DNA from: Deinococcus sp. AB2017081
GTDB lineage: Bacteria; Deinococcota; Deinococci; Deinococcales; Deinococcaceae
Direction: 5' to 3'
Assembly: GCF_034440735.1 (NCBI RefSeq)
Contig: NZ_CP140098.1
Coordinates: 2,721,501 to 2,785,500 of the forward strand
DNA length: 64,000 nt
Notes under the pieces: generated by a model
Seen by the model: only the letters and a program-made list of their open reading frames with translations
Databases searched by the model: none
What the model was told of the DNA's origin: nothing
Program-made: the position numbers and the translations under genes
Shown: in pieces, positions 1-9,117 of the stretch
How positions within the stretch are numbered: position 1 is the first letter of the stretch
Layout: each line of letters begins with the position of its first letter

Positions 1-45
1 AGGAAGATCCTGCCGGGTGACGCCCTGCCGCGCACGATGCAGTGA
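1..45 (+). CDS. C-terminal tail of an upstream gene (partial)
   Basis: Frame 1 is open from the window edge and reads RKILPGDALPRTMQ before a TGA stop. The stop overlaps the GTG start of the next gene in a GTGA arrangement, which is the usual sign of translational coupling in this genome. Only 14 codons are visible, so the product cannot be named. Confidence 0.5.
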   Translation, partial: RKILPGDALPRTMQ

Positions 46-365
46 CCGTCTCCCCTGTTCACGTGGACGCGCTGGCCGCCGCGTTCCGTGTGCTCGTGGC
101 GTGGCAGGTCGTGTGGGGCCTGATCGCATTCGTGTCGATCTGGCGCGACAAGGTGCTGGCGTCCGGCGGACGCCGCCGTGTGCCCGAACGGACGCTGCAC
201 CGCACCGAGGCATGGGGCGGGTGGGCCGGATCGCTGCTGGCCCAGCAGGTGTTCCGACATAAGACCCGCAAGCTGAGCTACCAGCGGGTCTTCTGGCGCA
301 TCGCGGTGCTGTGGATCGTGGGCGATGTCGTCCTGGCGGCCCTCTGGATCGCCGTGGTGCTCTGA
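42..365 (+). CDS. DUF1294 family small membrane protein
   Basis: A protein of 107 residues starting at GTG, which overlaps the stop of the upstream gene. It has a hydrophobic segment near residues 10-30 and another at the C-terminus (about 88-107), joined by a basic loop. The loop carries the DUF1294 signature: a charged stretch with ERTLHRTEAWGGWAGSLLAQ followed by FRHKTRK. Family members are about 90-130 residues and predicted to sit in the inner membrane; their function is unknown. The overlap suggests it is co-transcribed with the gene that ends at the window edge. Confidence 0.75.
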   Translation: MTVSPVHVDALAAAFRVLVAWQVVWGLIAFVSIWRDKVLASGGRRRVPERTLHRTEAWGGWAGSLLAQQVFRHKTRKLSYQRVFWRIAVLWIVGDVVLAALWIAVVL

Positions 366-433
366 CCACACGCTTTCCCTTGCATTTGAGATGTGATTCT
401 CGGATTGACTTTCCATGTGATACCTTCAGCGGC

Positions 434-1237
<804 letters not shown>

Positions 1238-1269
1238 GGCGACCGGGCCACTCTGGTATCCTGCCGCGC

Positions 1270-1581
1270 ATGACGCCCAACGACCTGCTCGTGTTCCTCG
1301 CCGCGCGGGGGGGCCGGGAATACCGGGTCACCGCCCTCCTGCGTGCCGGGCGGGGGAAGAAGGCTACGGTGCGCGAACTGGGCGAGTACCGCCTGACCGT
1401 GCGCGGCGAGGAGGTGCTGGCATGCGGCCCCAGCGGGCAGCCCCGGCAGCTCTCGCCCCAGGAATTCCACGCGGTCTTCGGCACGTACACCTTCGGTGTG
1501 CCCGAGGCGACCGGCGTGATGACCGATCTGGGGCCGCTGTTCGCTGCCCCGGAACAGCACGGCGGGGCGGAGGCCACCTGA
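1270..1581 (+). CDS. hypothetical protein
   Basis: Protein of 103 residues beginning MTPNDLLVFLAARGG. It has GC-rich host-like codon use and starts 32 bp after lysZ on the same strand, so it may be co-transcribed. No signal peptide, membrane segment or recognised catalytic motif is visible. It alternates short basic and hydrophobic stretches, consistent with a small soluble fold. It converges with the protease gene downstream. Not recognised as a named family; probably restricted to Deinococcus relatives (inference). Confidence 0.6.
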   Translation: MTPNDLLVFLAARGGREYRVTALLRAGRGKKATVRELGEYRLTVRGEEVLACGPSGQPRQLSPQEFHAVFGTYTFGVPEATGVMTDLGPLFAAPEQHGGAEAT

Positions 1582-1603
1582 CCTCCGCCCCGGGTGGGTG
1601 CGC

Positions 1604-2905
1604 TTACTGCTGGGCGGTGGTCGGGAACGTGAAGGCCTTCAGATCGACGTTCACGGTTCGCGTCTGGCCGCCCCGCACGACGGTCAGCTTCACGGTGTCT
1701 CCAATGTTCTTGCCGATGATCGCGCGGCGCAGGTCGTCGCCCGCCGAGATCGCCTGGCCGTCGATGGCCGTGACGATGTCGCCGTCGGTCGAGACGGTGG
1801 CCTGGGCACCCGCCTGACCCGACGGATCGAGGTTCAGCGCCCGGTTGCTGCCCCCCTTCAGGCCGGCGGCGGCGGCGGGGCTGTTGGGAGCCACGGACTG
1901 GATCAGCGCGCCGCTGGCGGGCAGCTTCGCCTGGGAGCGCTGGTCACTGGTCAGGCCGCTCAGATCCGTGAACTGGATCCCCAGCGTGGGGGTCTGGATC
2001 ACGCCGCCCTTGCCGGCCTGGAGCTGCGGCAGGATCTTCTTGACGGTGTTCACGGGGATGGCGAAGCCCACGCCCGCGCTCTGGCCCGCCCCGCCGGTCA
2101 GGATCTGGGTGTTCACGCCGATGACCTGCCCACTGGAGTTCAGCAGCGGCCCGCCCGAGTTGCCGGGGTTGATCGCGGCGTCCGTCTGGATGACGCTCTG
2201 GTAGATCTCCTTCGTCCCGACCCGCACGGTGCGTTCCAGCGAGCTGATGATGCCCTCCGAGACGCTGAAGTCGAGGTTGAAGGGTGCGCCCATGGCGATG
2301 GCCTTGAGGCCCACGTCCAGATTGTCGCTGTCGCCCAGCGGAATCGGCTGGATGGCGGACGCCGGCACGCCCTCGGCACGGATCAGGGCTAGGTCGAAGT
2401 CGGGGGCACGCGCGATGACCTTGGCCTTGTACGTGGCCTTGTTGCCGTGCAGGCGGATCGTGATCTCGCTGGCGCCCTCCACGACGTGGTTGTTCGTGAT
2501 GATGTCGCCCTGGGCGTTCACGAAGAAGCCGCTGCCGGTGCCGGTCTGTGGCTGGCTGTTATCCGGCGTGGCGAAGCCAAAGGGGAGCTGCTGCTGGAAC
2601 TGCTGACGCAGCTGCGCCTGGGGGCTGGTGTCCGCACTCTCGGTCACGCTGATGTACACCAGACCGTTCTGCCGGGCCTTCACCACGTTCACCGTGTTCG
2701 CCTCGGACTCGGTGCGGGCGCGGCCATTGTCGTAGGTGGCGGGCGCCGTCGGCGTCGCCTGCGCGACGGCCGGGATCATCTGCCCCTGGGGCACGGCCGC
2801 GGTCACGGTGGAGGCTTCAGAGAATCGGTCGTTGACCTGAAATCCGGCGAAGGCACCGAGCGCCAGGGTACCGGTCAGGGCCAGGATGGACAGAGGTCGT
2901 TTCAT
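1604..2905 (-). CDS. S1C (HtrA/Deg-type) serine protease with PDZ domain
   Basis: Protein of 433 residues with an N-terminal signal/anchor segment (MKRPLSILALTGTLALGAFAGF), so it acts in the cell envelope. The trypsin-like domain shows the full triad: His in TNNHVVEG, Asp in DFDLALIR, and Ser in NPGNSGGPLLN. A C-terminal PDZ domain follows (about residues 320-425), with LGIQFTDLSG at its start and a DGDIVTAIDGQAI core. Family role is degradation and quality control of misfolded exported proteins. The ATG at 2905 is followed directly by a good signal peptide. Gene-sized antisense ORFs over it are shadows. Confidence 0.93.
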   Translation of the reverse strand: MKRPLSILALTGTLALGAFAGFQVNDRFSEASTVTAAVPQGQMIPAVAQATPTAPATYDNGRARTESEANTVNVVKARQNGLVYISVTESADTSPQAQLRQQFQQQLPFGFATPDNSQPQTGTGSGFFVNAQGDIITNNHVVEGASEITIRLHGNKATYKAKVIARAPDFDLALIRAEGVPASAIQPIPLGDSDNLDVGLKAIAMGAPFNLDFSVSEGIISSLERTVRVGTKEIYQSVIQTDAAINPGNSGGPLLNSSGQVIGVNTQILTGGAGQSAGVGFAIPVNTVKKILPQLQAGKGGVIQTPTLGIQFTDLSGLTSDQRSQAKLPASGALIQSVAPNSPAAAAGLKGGSNRALNLDPSGQAGAQATVSTDGDIVTAIDGQAISAGDDLRRAIIGKNIGDTVKLTVVRGGQTRTVNVDLKAFTFPTTAQQ

Positions 2906-3033
2906 GGATCTGAGTGTGCCAGTGTGCGGTTATATGAATGTTAACGGTGACGGGAAGACGTGGAGCCCTGGGCCGACGGCCGATCCCTGGATCCCAGGCG
3001 CGGAACTCCCACCGGATCATGCGTCATATGGAA

Positions 3034-3077
3034 CACAGGACGGCACCCCGATGTCATGGTCGGGGTGCCGTCCTGTG
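3034..3077 (-). terminator. Perfect 17-bp hairpin downstream of the S1-domain gene
   Basis: Arms 3034-3050 (CACAGGACGGCACCCCG) and 3061-3077 are exact reverse complements around a 10-nt loop. It lies 6 bp past the stop of the leftward S1-domain gene. There is no long U-tract, which is common for terminators in GC-rich Deinococcus DNA. Confidence 0.7.
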
Positions 3078-3082
3078 CTGGA

Positions 3083-3472
3083 TTACTTCTTGCGCTTGCC
3101 GCCGGCAGGCTTCTTGGCCGCGCTGCCGCCGCCTCCGTGCGTGCGCTCCTTGGCGTCCCGCATGAACGAGCGCAGCTTCGCCTCGAACTGGGGGCTCTGG
3201 CGACCGATGGCGCGGGGCCTCGGCACCTCTTCGGGTTCCTCCAGCAGTTCCTTGATCGACAGATCGAGGCGGCCACGCTCGTCGCGGCCCAGCACCTTCA
3301 CCTCGATGTTCTCGCCCTCTCGGACGTGATCGTGGATGTTCCGCACGAAGGAGTGGGCGATCTGCGAGATGTGCACCAGGCCAGTCTCGCCGTTCTCGAA
3401 CTGGATGAACGCGCCGAAATCAGTCACGCGCGTGACGCGGCCCTCTGCCACCGCGCCGGAATCAAGCTGCAC
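3083..3472 (-). CDS. S1 RNA-binding domain protein
   Basis: Protein of 129 residues. Residues about 1-75 form one S1/OB-fold domain: GAVAEGRVTRVTDFGAFIQFENGETGLVHISQIA, then VREGENIEVKVLGRDERGRLDLSIKELLEE. The tail is lysine- and glycine-rich (AAKKPAGGKRKK), typical of nucleic-acid binding extensions. The GTG at 3472 was chosen because GAGGAG lies about 10 nt upstream and family members begin here; an upstream in-frame ATG at 3547 would add a non-conserved stretch. It resembles general stress protein 13/YugI-type single-S1 proteins and probably binds RNA or ribosomes (inference). Confidence 0.85.
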   Translation of the reverse strand: MQLDSGAVAEGRVTRVTDFGAFIQFENGETGLVHISQIAHSFVRNIHDHVREGENIEVKVLGRDERGRLDLSIKELLEEPEEVPRPRAIGRQSPQFEAKLRSFMRDAKERTHGGGGSAAKKPAGGKRKK

Positions 3473-3577
3473 CAAAGGAAGTCTCCTCGAAAAGCATGAG
3501 GCCCATGGTACACCAAGACCCGGCCCGGCGCAGGGGGATCGACACACGGCGGCCCACGGGACGCCTCCGGCCGGTGG

Positions 3578-4072
3578 TCAGGGGAGCCGATTGGCGATCT
3601 GGTCGAAGGCGAAGTTGGCCGCACCCGATCCACGCTGCCACAGGGTCAGCAGGCTGAAGCGCTGTTTGACGACCACGGTGGAACCCTCCGGCAGATCGAA
3701 GGTCAGGCTGGCGGTCAGGCTCGACCACGGCCGCAGCGCCGCCGGGGCCTCCATCACCGGTGTCACGCGGATGGCATCCGAGCTGACTGCCCCGGACGAC
3801 AGCACGGCCTGGGGATAACGGCGTTTCAGGGCGTCGCCGGAATCCTTGCGCATGGCCTTCAGGATGCCCGCCCGCTGCGAGTCGTTGACCAGACCGGCAT
3901 TGCCCCGGATCTCCGGGTCGGCGATCACGAAGGTGGCCTGGGAGAGCCGTTCATGTGTCCATGCGGCCGGCAGAGTGGCCGGTGCAGACGTCTGGGCCAG
4001 GGCTGCCGTCAGCCCCAGCAGAGCGAGCGCAGCGGCGGCAGACAGCGGACGGGGATGTGGAAGTCGAACCAT
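3578..4072 (-). CDS. exported hypothetical protein
   Basis: Protein of 164 residues starting MVRLPHPRPLSAAAALALLGLTAALAQ, a clear Sec-type signal peptide with likely cleavage after ALAQ. The mature part is a small soluble domain, about 135 residues, of mixed beta/alpha character with no catalytic motif I recognise. The start was placed at the Met directly before the signal peptide; a Met 16 codons further upstream would spoil it. It is divergent from mazG with little space between, so their promoters may overlap. Function unknown. Confidence 0.65.
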   Translation of the reverse strand: MVRLPHPRPLSAAAALALLGLTAALAQTSAPATLPAAWTHERLSQATFVIADPEIRGNAGLVNDSQRAGILKAMRKDSGDALKRRYPQAVLSSGAVSSDAIRVTPVMEAPAALRPWSSLTASLTFDLPEGSTVVVKQRFSLLTLWQRGSGAANFAFDQIANRLP

Positions 4073-4140
4073 GACAGCGGGCATCATATGGGGCACAGAT
4101 GACCAGTTTCTGGCGGCCACATGGAAACCAGCGCGGTAGC

Positions 4141-4779
4141 ATGGCCTCCATGCAGGAACTGCTGTCCATCATGCGCCGCCTGCGCGGCCCCGGCGGGTGC
4201 CCGTGGGATCAGGAACAGACGCACGAGTCCCTGCGACCCTATCTGCTGGAGGAGGCGGCCGAGGCGGTGGATGCCATCACGGCCGGCGAGACAGCCGAGC
4301 TGGCGGGCGAACTGGGCGACGTCCTCCTCCAGGTGGCCTTCCACAGCGTGATCGCCGAGGAGAACAGCTCCTTCACCTACGCCGATGTCGAGCGCCACAT
4401 CGTGGAGAAGCTCGTCCGCCGTCATCCCCACGTCTTCGGGGACGCCACGGTCGCCGACAGCCGTGAGGTCGTGAGCACGTGGCAGGCCATCAAGGCCGCC
4501 GAGCACGGGGATCGACCCCGGCGGCCGGCCCAGCGGGTTCCCAGCGGCCTGGGGGCCCTGTCCCGCGAGGCGCAGACCCAGCGGCTGGCCGGGCACCGGG
4601 GCACCCGTGCCGAGGTGCAGGCGGTGCTGAACACGGCGCCGGACTCCGGCGAGGGCATCGCGCAGGTGCTCGCGGCGGTGGTCGCGTGGGCCGGCGCCCA
4701 CGGCATCGACGCGGAACTCGCCCTGCGCGAGCACACGCAGCAGCGCCTGGAGGCCCTGCCCGAGGGCGGGGACACTTGA
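4141..4779 (+). CDS. mazG: MazG nucleoside triphosphate pyrophosphohydrolase
   Basis: Protein of 212 residues. MazG hydrolyses NTPs to NMP and pyrophosphate and is linked to nucleotide-pool cleaning and stress responses. The family N-terminus is present ([22 protein letters not shown]), with the metal-binding EExxE motif in [12 protein letters not shown] and the partner motif [14 protein letters not shown] second, weaker MazG-like half begins at about residue 130. ATG codons at 4141 and 4150 are both plausible starts. It overlaps the Nudix gene by a few bases, so both nucleotide-hygiene enzymes are probably made from one transcript. Confidence 0.9.
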   Translation: MASMQELLSIMRRLRGPGGCPWDQEQTHESLRPYLLEEAAEAVDAITAGETAELAGELGDVLLQVAFHSVIAEENSSFTYADVERHIVEKLVRRHPHVFGDATVADSREVVSTWQAIKAAEHGDRPRRPAQRVPSGLGALSREAQTQRLAGHRGTRAEVQAVLNTAPDSGEGIAQVLAAVVAWAGAHGIDAELALREHTQQRLEALPEGGDT

Positions 4780-5351
4780 GTACGCCCCCCCTCCCCGACG
4801 ATGTCATGCTCGACCCTTGGCAGGCATGGGCCTCCGGTCGGCAGCGCGCCGCCCTGCACCTGCCGGACTACCGCCGCGCCGCCGTGCTGGTCGGCCTGAC
4901 CCGCGAGGCTGATCCTCGCGTCCTGCTCACAGTCAGGTCAGCGGATCTGCCCACCCACAAGGGGCAGGTCAGCTTTCCCGGCGGCAGCCTGGACGCCGGT
5001 GAGACCCCCGTGCAAGCCGCCCTGCGTGAGGCGCAGGAGGAGGTCGGTCTCGATCCGGCGGGCGTAACAGTGCTCGGAGAGCTGGACGACGTATTCACGC
5101 CGATCGGCTTTCATGTCACGCCAGTGCTGGCCCGCCTGCCAGCCCAGCCGGCGCTGCACCTGTCGGCCGAGGTCGTGAAGCTGCTGCTTCCGCGCGTGAG
5201 CGACCTACGGGCCATCGTGCCCCGCGAGGAACAGCGCTCGCTGCCGGACGGCTCGGTGGTCACGCTGTACACCTACCCCTGGGAAGGTCACGACATCTGG
5301 GGCATGACGGCGCGGGTGCTGCACGACCTGCTGGGCGCTGGCCCCCGCTAG
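4776..5351 (+). CDS. NUDIX hydrolase (CoA pyrophosphatase-like)
   Basis: Protein of 191 residues carrying a complete Nudix box (GX5EX7REUXEEXGU): [20 protein letters not shown] followed by EVGL. The preceding [13 protein letters not shown] stretch is typical of the CoA pyrophosphatase (NudL/CTL) branch, which cleaves CoA and related diphosphates. The TTG at 4776 overlaps the mazG stop and has a GAGGGCGGGG purine run in front of it; the next choice is ATG at 4806, which has no ribosome site. Deinococcus genomes are rich in Nudix enzymes (known). Exact substrate is inferred only. Confidence 0.88.
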   Translation: MSTPPLPDDVMLDPWQAWASGRQRAALHLPDYRRAAVLVGLTREADPRVLLTVRSADLPTHKGQVSFPGGSLDAGETPVQAALREAQEEVGLDPAGVTVLGELDDVFTPIGFHVTPVLARLPAQPALHLSAEVVKLLLPRVSDLRAIVPREEQRSLPDGSVVTLYTYPWEGHDIWGMTARVLHDLLGAGPR

Positions 5352-5366
5352 CGATCAGACAACGGA

Positions 5367-5401
5367 ACCGCCCCCTCCGCACGATTCGCGGAGGGGGCGG
5401 T
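5367..5401. terminator. Bidirectional terminator between convergent genes
   Basis: A 14-bp perfect stem: ACCGCCCCCTCCGC at 5367-5380 and its complement at 5388-5401, with a 7-nt loop. It lies between the Nudix gene and the convergent DUF4384/PEGA gene and can serve both. Confidence 0.8.
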
Positions 5402-5416
5402 CACCTGCTCAGGGAC

Positions 5417-6438
5417 TCAGCGCACCTGGTTGATGGTGATCTGGCCGTTGGTGGTGACATTGTAGGTGCTCATGAAGGTGCGGAAGCCGGGGGCGATGAC
5501 CACGATCTCGTGGGCACCACGCGACACCTGCACGTCCAGCCCACCGTTGCGGATGGTGCCGGCCTCGGTGCCGTCCACGAACACGCGGGCACCGTTCACG
5601 CCGCTGCGGATGCTCACGGTGAAGTTGGCGGCGGGGGCGGGGGTCGGCGCGACGACCTGCGCGAACTCGACGTTCACGTTGGTGGTGGTGCCGCCACGGA
5701 TCGAGACGGTGGTGGTGTAGTCCCGGAAGCCGGGGGCCTGCACCCGGATCGGGAAGTTCCCGGCCCGCAGGTTGGAGTACGTGACGTTCGCCCCGCCAGC
5801 CGCTGGCCGTTCAGGATCACGGTCGCGTTGGCCACGTTGGTGCCGATGAACAGGCTGCCGGTCGCGACCGGGTTCACGGCCGCCACGGTGTAGAACGCCG
5901 TGTCGCTGACCCAGCTGTTCTGCGGCAGCGGCGTGACCACGATGCTCAGGGCCTGCGCGAGGCCGGCCTGGGTCTTGGCGTTCACGGTGGCGAACTGATC
6001 CTGCTGGGTCTTGAAGGAGCTGAGCTGGTCGAGGTTCAGCGGCGTCAGGCTGGCCAGGGCCAGCACCTTGTTCTGCCCGATGGGGCCGGCGACGGTGTAC
6101 TTGAAGTTGTCGCCCTCGGCCGGGAAGGACTTGGTGGTGTTGGCCTTGACGAGGTTCTCGGCACTCAGGCGGTTGGGGAGGATCTGGTCGACGGTGCCGT
6201 CGGGGTTCACGTTGAACAGGTAGACGTAGGCGTCACGGTTCACGGTGGCGCTCACGGTGATGCCGTCCCCGACCTTGTACGCGGGGTTCTGGTTCCCGCT
6301 GGTGTCCTTGTCGATCCGGACGGCGACCGTCAGATCGGGGGTGGTCGGGTTGACGATGATGCTCTGGGCACTGATCTTCGGGGCGGCAGCGGCGGTCGAG
6401 AGCAGCAGGGCCGCGGGGATCATCAGAAGCTTGTTCAT
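5417..6438 (-). pseudogene. DUF4384 + PEGA repeat envelope protein, frameshifted
   Basis: The N-terminal frame (6438 leftwards) has a signal peptide ([19 protein letters not shown]) and a DUF4384 domain ([21 protein letters not shown]), then starts a PEGA domain ([26 protein letters not shown]). There the frame is lost at a run of four C (5791-5794 on the plus strand). The rest of that PEGA domain and a second one (VSIRSGVNGARVFVDGTEAG) continue in another minus-strand frame to the stop at 5417. Restoring one base would give about 340 residues. GGAGGTACCAC precedes the ATG. Either a true inactivating indel or a sequencing error in a homopolymer; PEGA proteins are surface/periplasmic. Confidence 0.8.
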
Positions 6439-6687
6439 GTGGTACCTCCGCCATGAAGCCTACGGGGGGGAACATGACGGGCCATGAGCCTCCCTGGGTG
6501 GAATGTTAATAGTGTTTCAGGTCACCGTCAGGTGCATGACCGGCTGGATCAGCCTGGGCCCGTTGCCGTCCAGGTCGCCGTCCGCACGGACTGAGTGGGC
6601 GTACTGACGTCCAGCCCGGCGCCCATCCGCGGCCGTGGCACCTGCGTGGACGCTCATCTTCGAACCGCTCGCTCCCGCGTCCGGGGA

Positions 6688-7875
6688 TCAGCGGATGACC
6701 CGGGCGGGCTCGATTCCCGCTGCGCGGCGGGCCGGGATCAGGGCAGCGAGCAGGGTCGTGCCGAGCCCCATCGCGTTCACGGCCAGCAGATCCGTCCAGC
6801 GCACCTCCACCGGCAGCGACGTCAGGAAATACAGGTCACCGGGCAGCTGAAACGGTCGAACCGTGAAGTACGCGCTGATTCCCAGCCCGAGCAGATTACC
6901 GACCAGCAGACCGCCAATCCCCAGCACCAGCCCCTCGAACAGAAACACCCGGGTGATGAGACTGCGGGTGGCCCCGATGGCCCGCAGGATGGCGATCTCC
7001 TGGGTCTTCTCGAACACGGCCAGGGTCAGGACGTTGGCAATCCCGAAGGCGGCGACGATCACGATCAGGAACACGACGAAGGAGATGACCTTCTTCTGCA
7101 GCGAGAGCTGATCGAGCAACGTGCCGTAGATGTCCTGCCATGGCAACGGGCTGTACGACCTCACCCGGGTGAGGCGCAGGCCCACCTGTGGTGCCCGATC
7201 CGGGTCGTGCAGCCGCAGCTGATAGCCGGTGACCGTGGCAGTGCCCTGGAGCGTCTGGAGGGTCTCGAGCGCCGTGAACGCGTAGGCACTGTCGATCAAA
7301 TAGTTCCCGGTCGTGAACAGCCCGGCGACCCGCAGGGAGGTTCGGCGCTGCGTGCTGTTCAGCAGGCGAAGCTCATCACCCGGAAACGCCCCGATCGAGC
7401 GGGACAGCGCCGATCCCAGCATGATCTGGCCGGGCTTCAGCGTGGACAGCACCTGACTCTCCTCCGGCTGGAGCTGCAGCACCCGCGAGGCATCAGGCGT
7501 CACGCCGAAGAGCGTCACGAAATCGAAGCCGGCGCGGCGGCCATCGCCGGCCGGCCGGGTCAGCAACCCCTTGTCAGCCACGAAGGGCGTGAAGGCCTGG
7601 ACGTCCGGATCCGTCCTCAGGGCAGCTTCGAGTTCGCGGTCACGGACGGCCGGCGTAAAGGCAGTGAGGCTCAGGTGTGGGCTGGCCCGCAGGGTCGCGT
7701 CGACCAGCGCCCGCGTGAAGCCGTTGGTCAGGCTCAACGCGGCGATCAGGGCCATCACGCCCACGGCGATGCCCAGGATCGTCAGCACGTTCTGCATCCG
7801 CCGTCGTCCCAGGTGGGCGCGGGCCAGCGACCACGCCAGGGCAGTCTGAGATTCGGCGCGGGGAACGGTGGACAT
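6688..7875 (-). CDS. ABC transporter permease, MacB/FtsX type
   Basis: Protein of 395 residues with the MacB/LolC layout. There is a TM segment near residues 27-50 (NVLTILGIAVGVMALIAAL), then a long extracytoplasmic MacB_PCD-type domain, then three C-terminal TM segments forming the FtsX domain (VVFLIVIVAAFGIANVLTLA; LFEGLVLGIGGLLVGNLLG; LLAVNAMGLGTTLLAALIPA). EKTQEIAILRAIGAT and the ending PARRAAGIEPARVIR are family hallmarks. No ATPase gene is adjacent; a LolD-like ATPase lies at 42421 but pairing is speculative. Start chosen at MSTVPRAES, next to the conserved region. Confidence 0.88.
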   Translation of the reverse strand: MSTVPRAESQTALAWSLARAHLGRRRMQNVLTILGIAVGVMALIAALSLTNGFTRALVDATLRASPHLSLTAFTPAVRDRELEAALRTDPDVQAFTPFVADKGLLTRPAGDGRRAGFDFVTLFGVTPDASRVLQLQPEESQVLSTLKPGQIMLGSALSRSIGAFPGDELRLLNSTQRRTSLRVAGLFTTGNYLIDSAYAFTALETLQTLQGTATVTGYQLRLHDPDRAPQVGLRLTRVRSYSPLPWQDIYGTLLDQLSLQKKVISFVVFLIVIVAAFGIANVLTLAVFEKTQEIAILRAIGATRSLITRVFLFEGLVLGIGGLLVGNLLGLGISAYFTVRPFQLPGDLYFLTSLPVEVRWTDLLAVNAMGLGTTLLAALIPARRAAGIEPARVIR

Positions 7876-7967
7876 GCGAAGCGGAGGATAGCAGACCCCC
7901 CGCGCCACGCCCGCAGTGCCGTCCACCGGCGTCGTGGCGGCCGGTGCCGCGCCAGACGGAGCACAGC

Positions 7968-7999
7968 GACGCGGGCGTTCCCTGGGGAACGCCCGCGTC
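7968..7999 (-). terminator. Terminator of the 3D-domain gene
   Basis: A 15-bp perfect stem (GACGCGGGCGTTCCC and its complement) with almost no loop, 18 bp beyond the stop of the leftward 3D-domain gene. Confidence 0.75.
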
Positions 8000-8016
8000 T
8001 CGTCGGTAACGGCCGT

Positions 8017-8586
8017 TCAGCGTACGGCGGTGATGCGCACCTGCCGGGCACCGAACCGCATGGCCTCGCTGCGCGTGGTCATCCAGATATCCAGGCTGTT
8101 GGTCTTCCGCGCCGCCATCGTGTCCTCCACGATGAACACGCGGCCCTTGAGCTGGGCGCTGTACCGTCCGCTCAGATCCTCGATCATGATCCGGCTGCCG
8201 TACGGGAACTGCCGCAGCAGATCCCGGCTCAGGGCGACCACTCCCGGACGGGTGCGGGTGCCGGTGGCAGTGATGAACGGCGTGGAGTCCGTCTGGTTGG
8301 GGATGCTGTTGTAGGCGGTGGCCCGCACGATGGCGACCTTGCCCCGCACCGGCGTGTAGGCCACAGTGTCGCTGGGCACAGTGCGCGATGCCGCCTCGGT
8401 CTGGGCGACCGCCGCCGCACGGAGTGTGGCGGCCTCCGCCTGGGAGGAAGCGGTCTGCGGCACACTCAGGGCAGATTGGACGGCAGCCGCCGCCAGCGAC
8501 GGATCGGGCAGCACGGGGGTGGCCCCGGCCAGGGCCGTCATAACACAAGCGATGGACGTCATCCAGCGCAGTAGGACGTGGGACAT
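8017..8586 (-). CDS. exported 3D-domain protein (cell-wall related)
   Basis: Protein of 189 residues with an N-terminal export segment (VLLRWMTSIACVMTALAGATPV), an alanine-rich linker, and a C-terminal 3D domain: ATAYNSIPNQTD, GVVALSRDLLRQFPYGSRIMIED, then VEDTMAARKTNSLDIW. The 3D domain, named for three conserved Asp, has the double-psi barrel fold of MltA/EXPB1-like lytic transglycosylases and acts on peptidoglycan. AAGGAGAGTC directly before the ATG at 8586 fixes the start. It has its own terminator and a long upstream region. Confidence 0.88.
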   Translation of the reverse strand: MSHVLLRWMTSIACVMTALAGATPVLPDPSLAAAAVQSALSVPQTASSQAEAATLRAAAVAQTEAASRTVPSDTVAYTPVRGKVAIVRATAYNSIPNQTDSTPFITATGTRTRPGVVALSRDLLRQFPYGSRIMIEDLSGRYSAQLKGRVFIVEDTMAARKTNSLDIWMTTRSEAMRFGARQVRITAVR

Positions 8587-9117
8587 GACTCTCCTTGGTA
8601 CGATTGACGATGCTCGCATCCGGGGCGGCGATGATCAGCCCACCCGGATGTGGTCTGCGGACGGGCACTGAAGCCTGTGGGCAGGGACAACGACCCCCCT
8701 GAACTTCGAAGATGAGACTAAGGGGGTCACATGGCAATTTTCTAAGAAGATGGGGCCGAACGACTCATCTGATGAGCAGAGAATATCTCTGTGATTCCAT
8801 GAATCTACGAACAACGTCGTACCAGACGTCTGCACTTCATGAGATCTTATCTCATCTACTCATTCATGCTCTCATTATGTTTCTGGCTTATTGGCCCGTC
8901 AGACCCACCGAACCCTGACGTTTGATCCAAAAGTCCGGCATCAATGTATAGGGATTGACAATTGACCCAGCAGTCACCCAATGTCACTTCACCGGTACAC
9001 CCGAAGTCCTCGGGACAGTCCCCGAGACTCTCACAGGACTCACATGTCAGATCTGCGGTGACCGGTGCGCCGAGCACCCCGGTCGCCGCCCGGTGACCGC
9101 CACCAGGGAGGTCACCA
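8587..9117. other. Low-GC intergenic region with several palindromes
   Basis: About 530 bp without a convincing gene. From about 8690 to 9000 the DNA is visibly poorer in GC than its surroundings. It holds a GACCCCCC/AGGGGGTC inverted pair (about 8692-8728), CTCATC-T-GATGAG (8764-8776), CAGAGA-ATA-TCTCTG (8777-8791) and ATGAGAT-CTT-ATCTCAT (8839-8855), with repeated CTCAT words between. A CTCGGG/CCCGAG hairpin near 9010-9030 may terminate ftsI. A possible reverse ORF here has a Cys-rich stretch but no start signal and non-host codon use. Confidence 0.6.

Noticed and set aside
311..433. N-terminal extension of the lysZ frame
   Set aside because: Arg/Gly-rich and overlapping the DUF1294 gene; the family N-terminus begins at the ATG at 434.
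6517..6657. 46-codon minus-strand ORF downstream of the FtsX-type permease
   Set aside because: Ends in a sensible-looking ADGDLDGNG-type stretch but has only a distant purine run as ribosome site; could be a gene remnant, not strong enough to annotate.
6595..8574. 659-residue plus-strand ORF
   Set aside because: Low-complexity Arg/Gly/His composition and complete overlap with the well-supported FtsX-type permease and 3D-domain genes; a GC-rich antisense shadow. The long ORFs at 32164-34536 (+), 34374-36353 (-), 45294-47336 (+) and 14234-15730 (-, beyond the small membrane protein) are rejected for the same reason.
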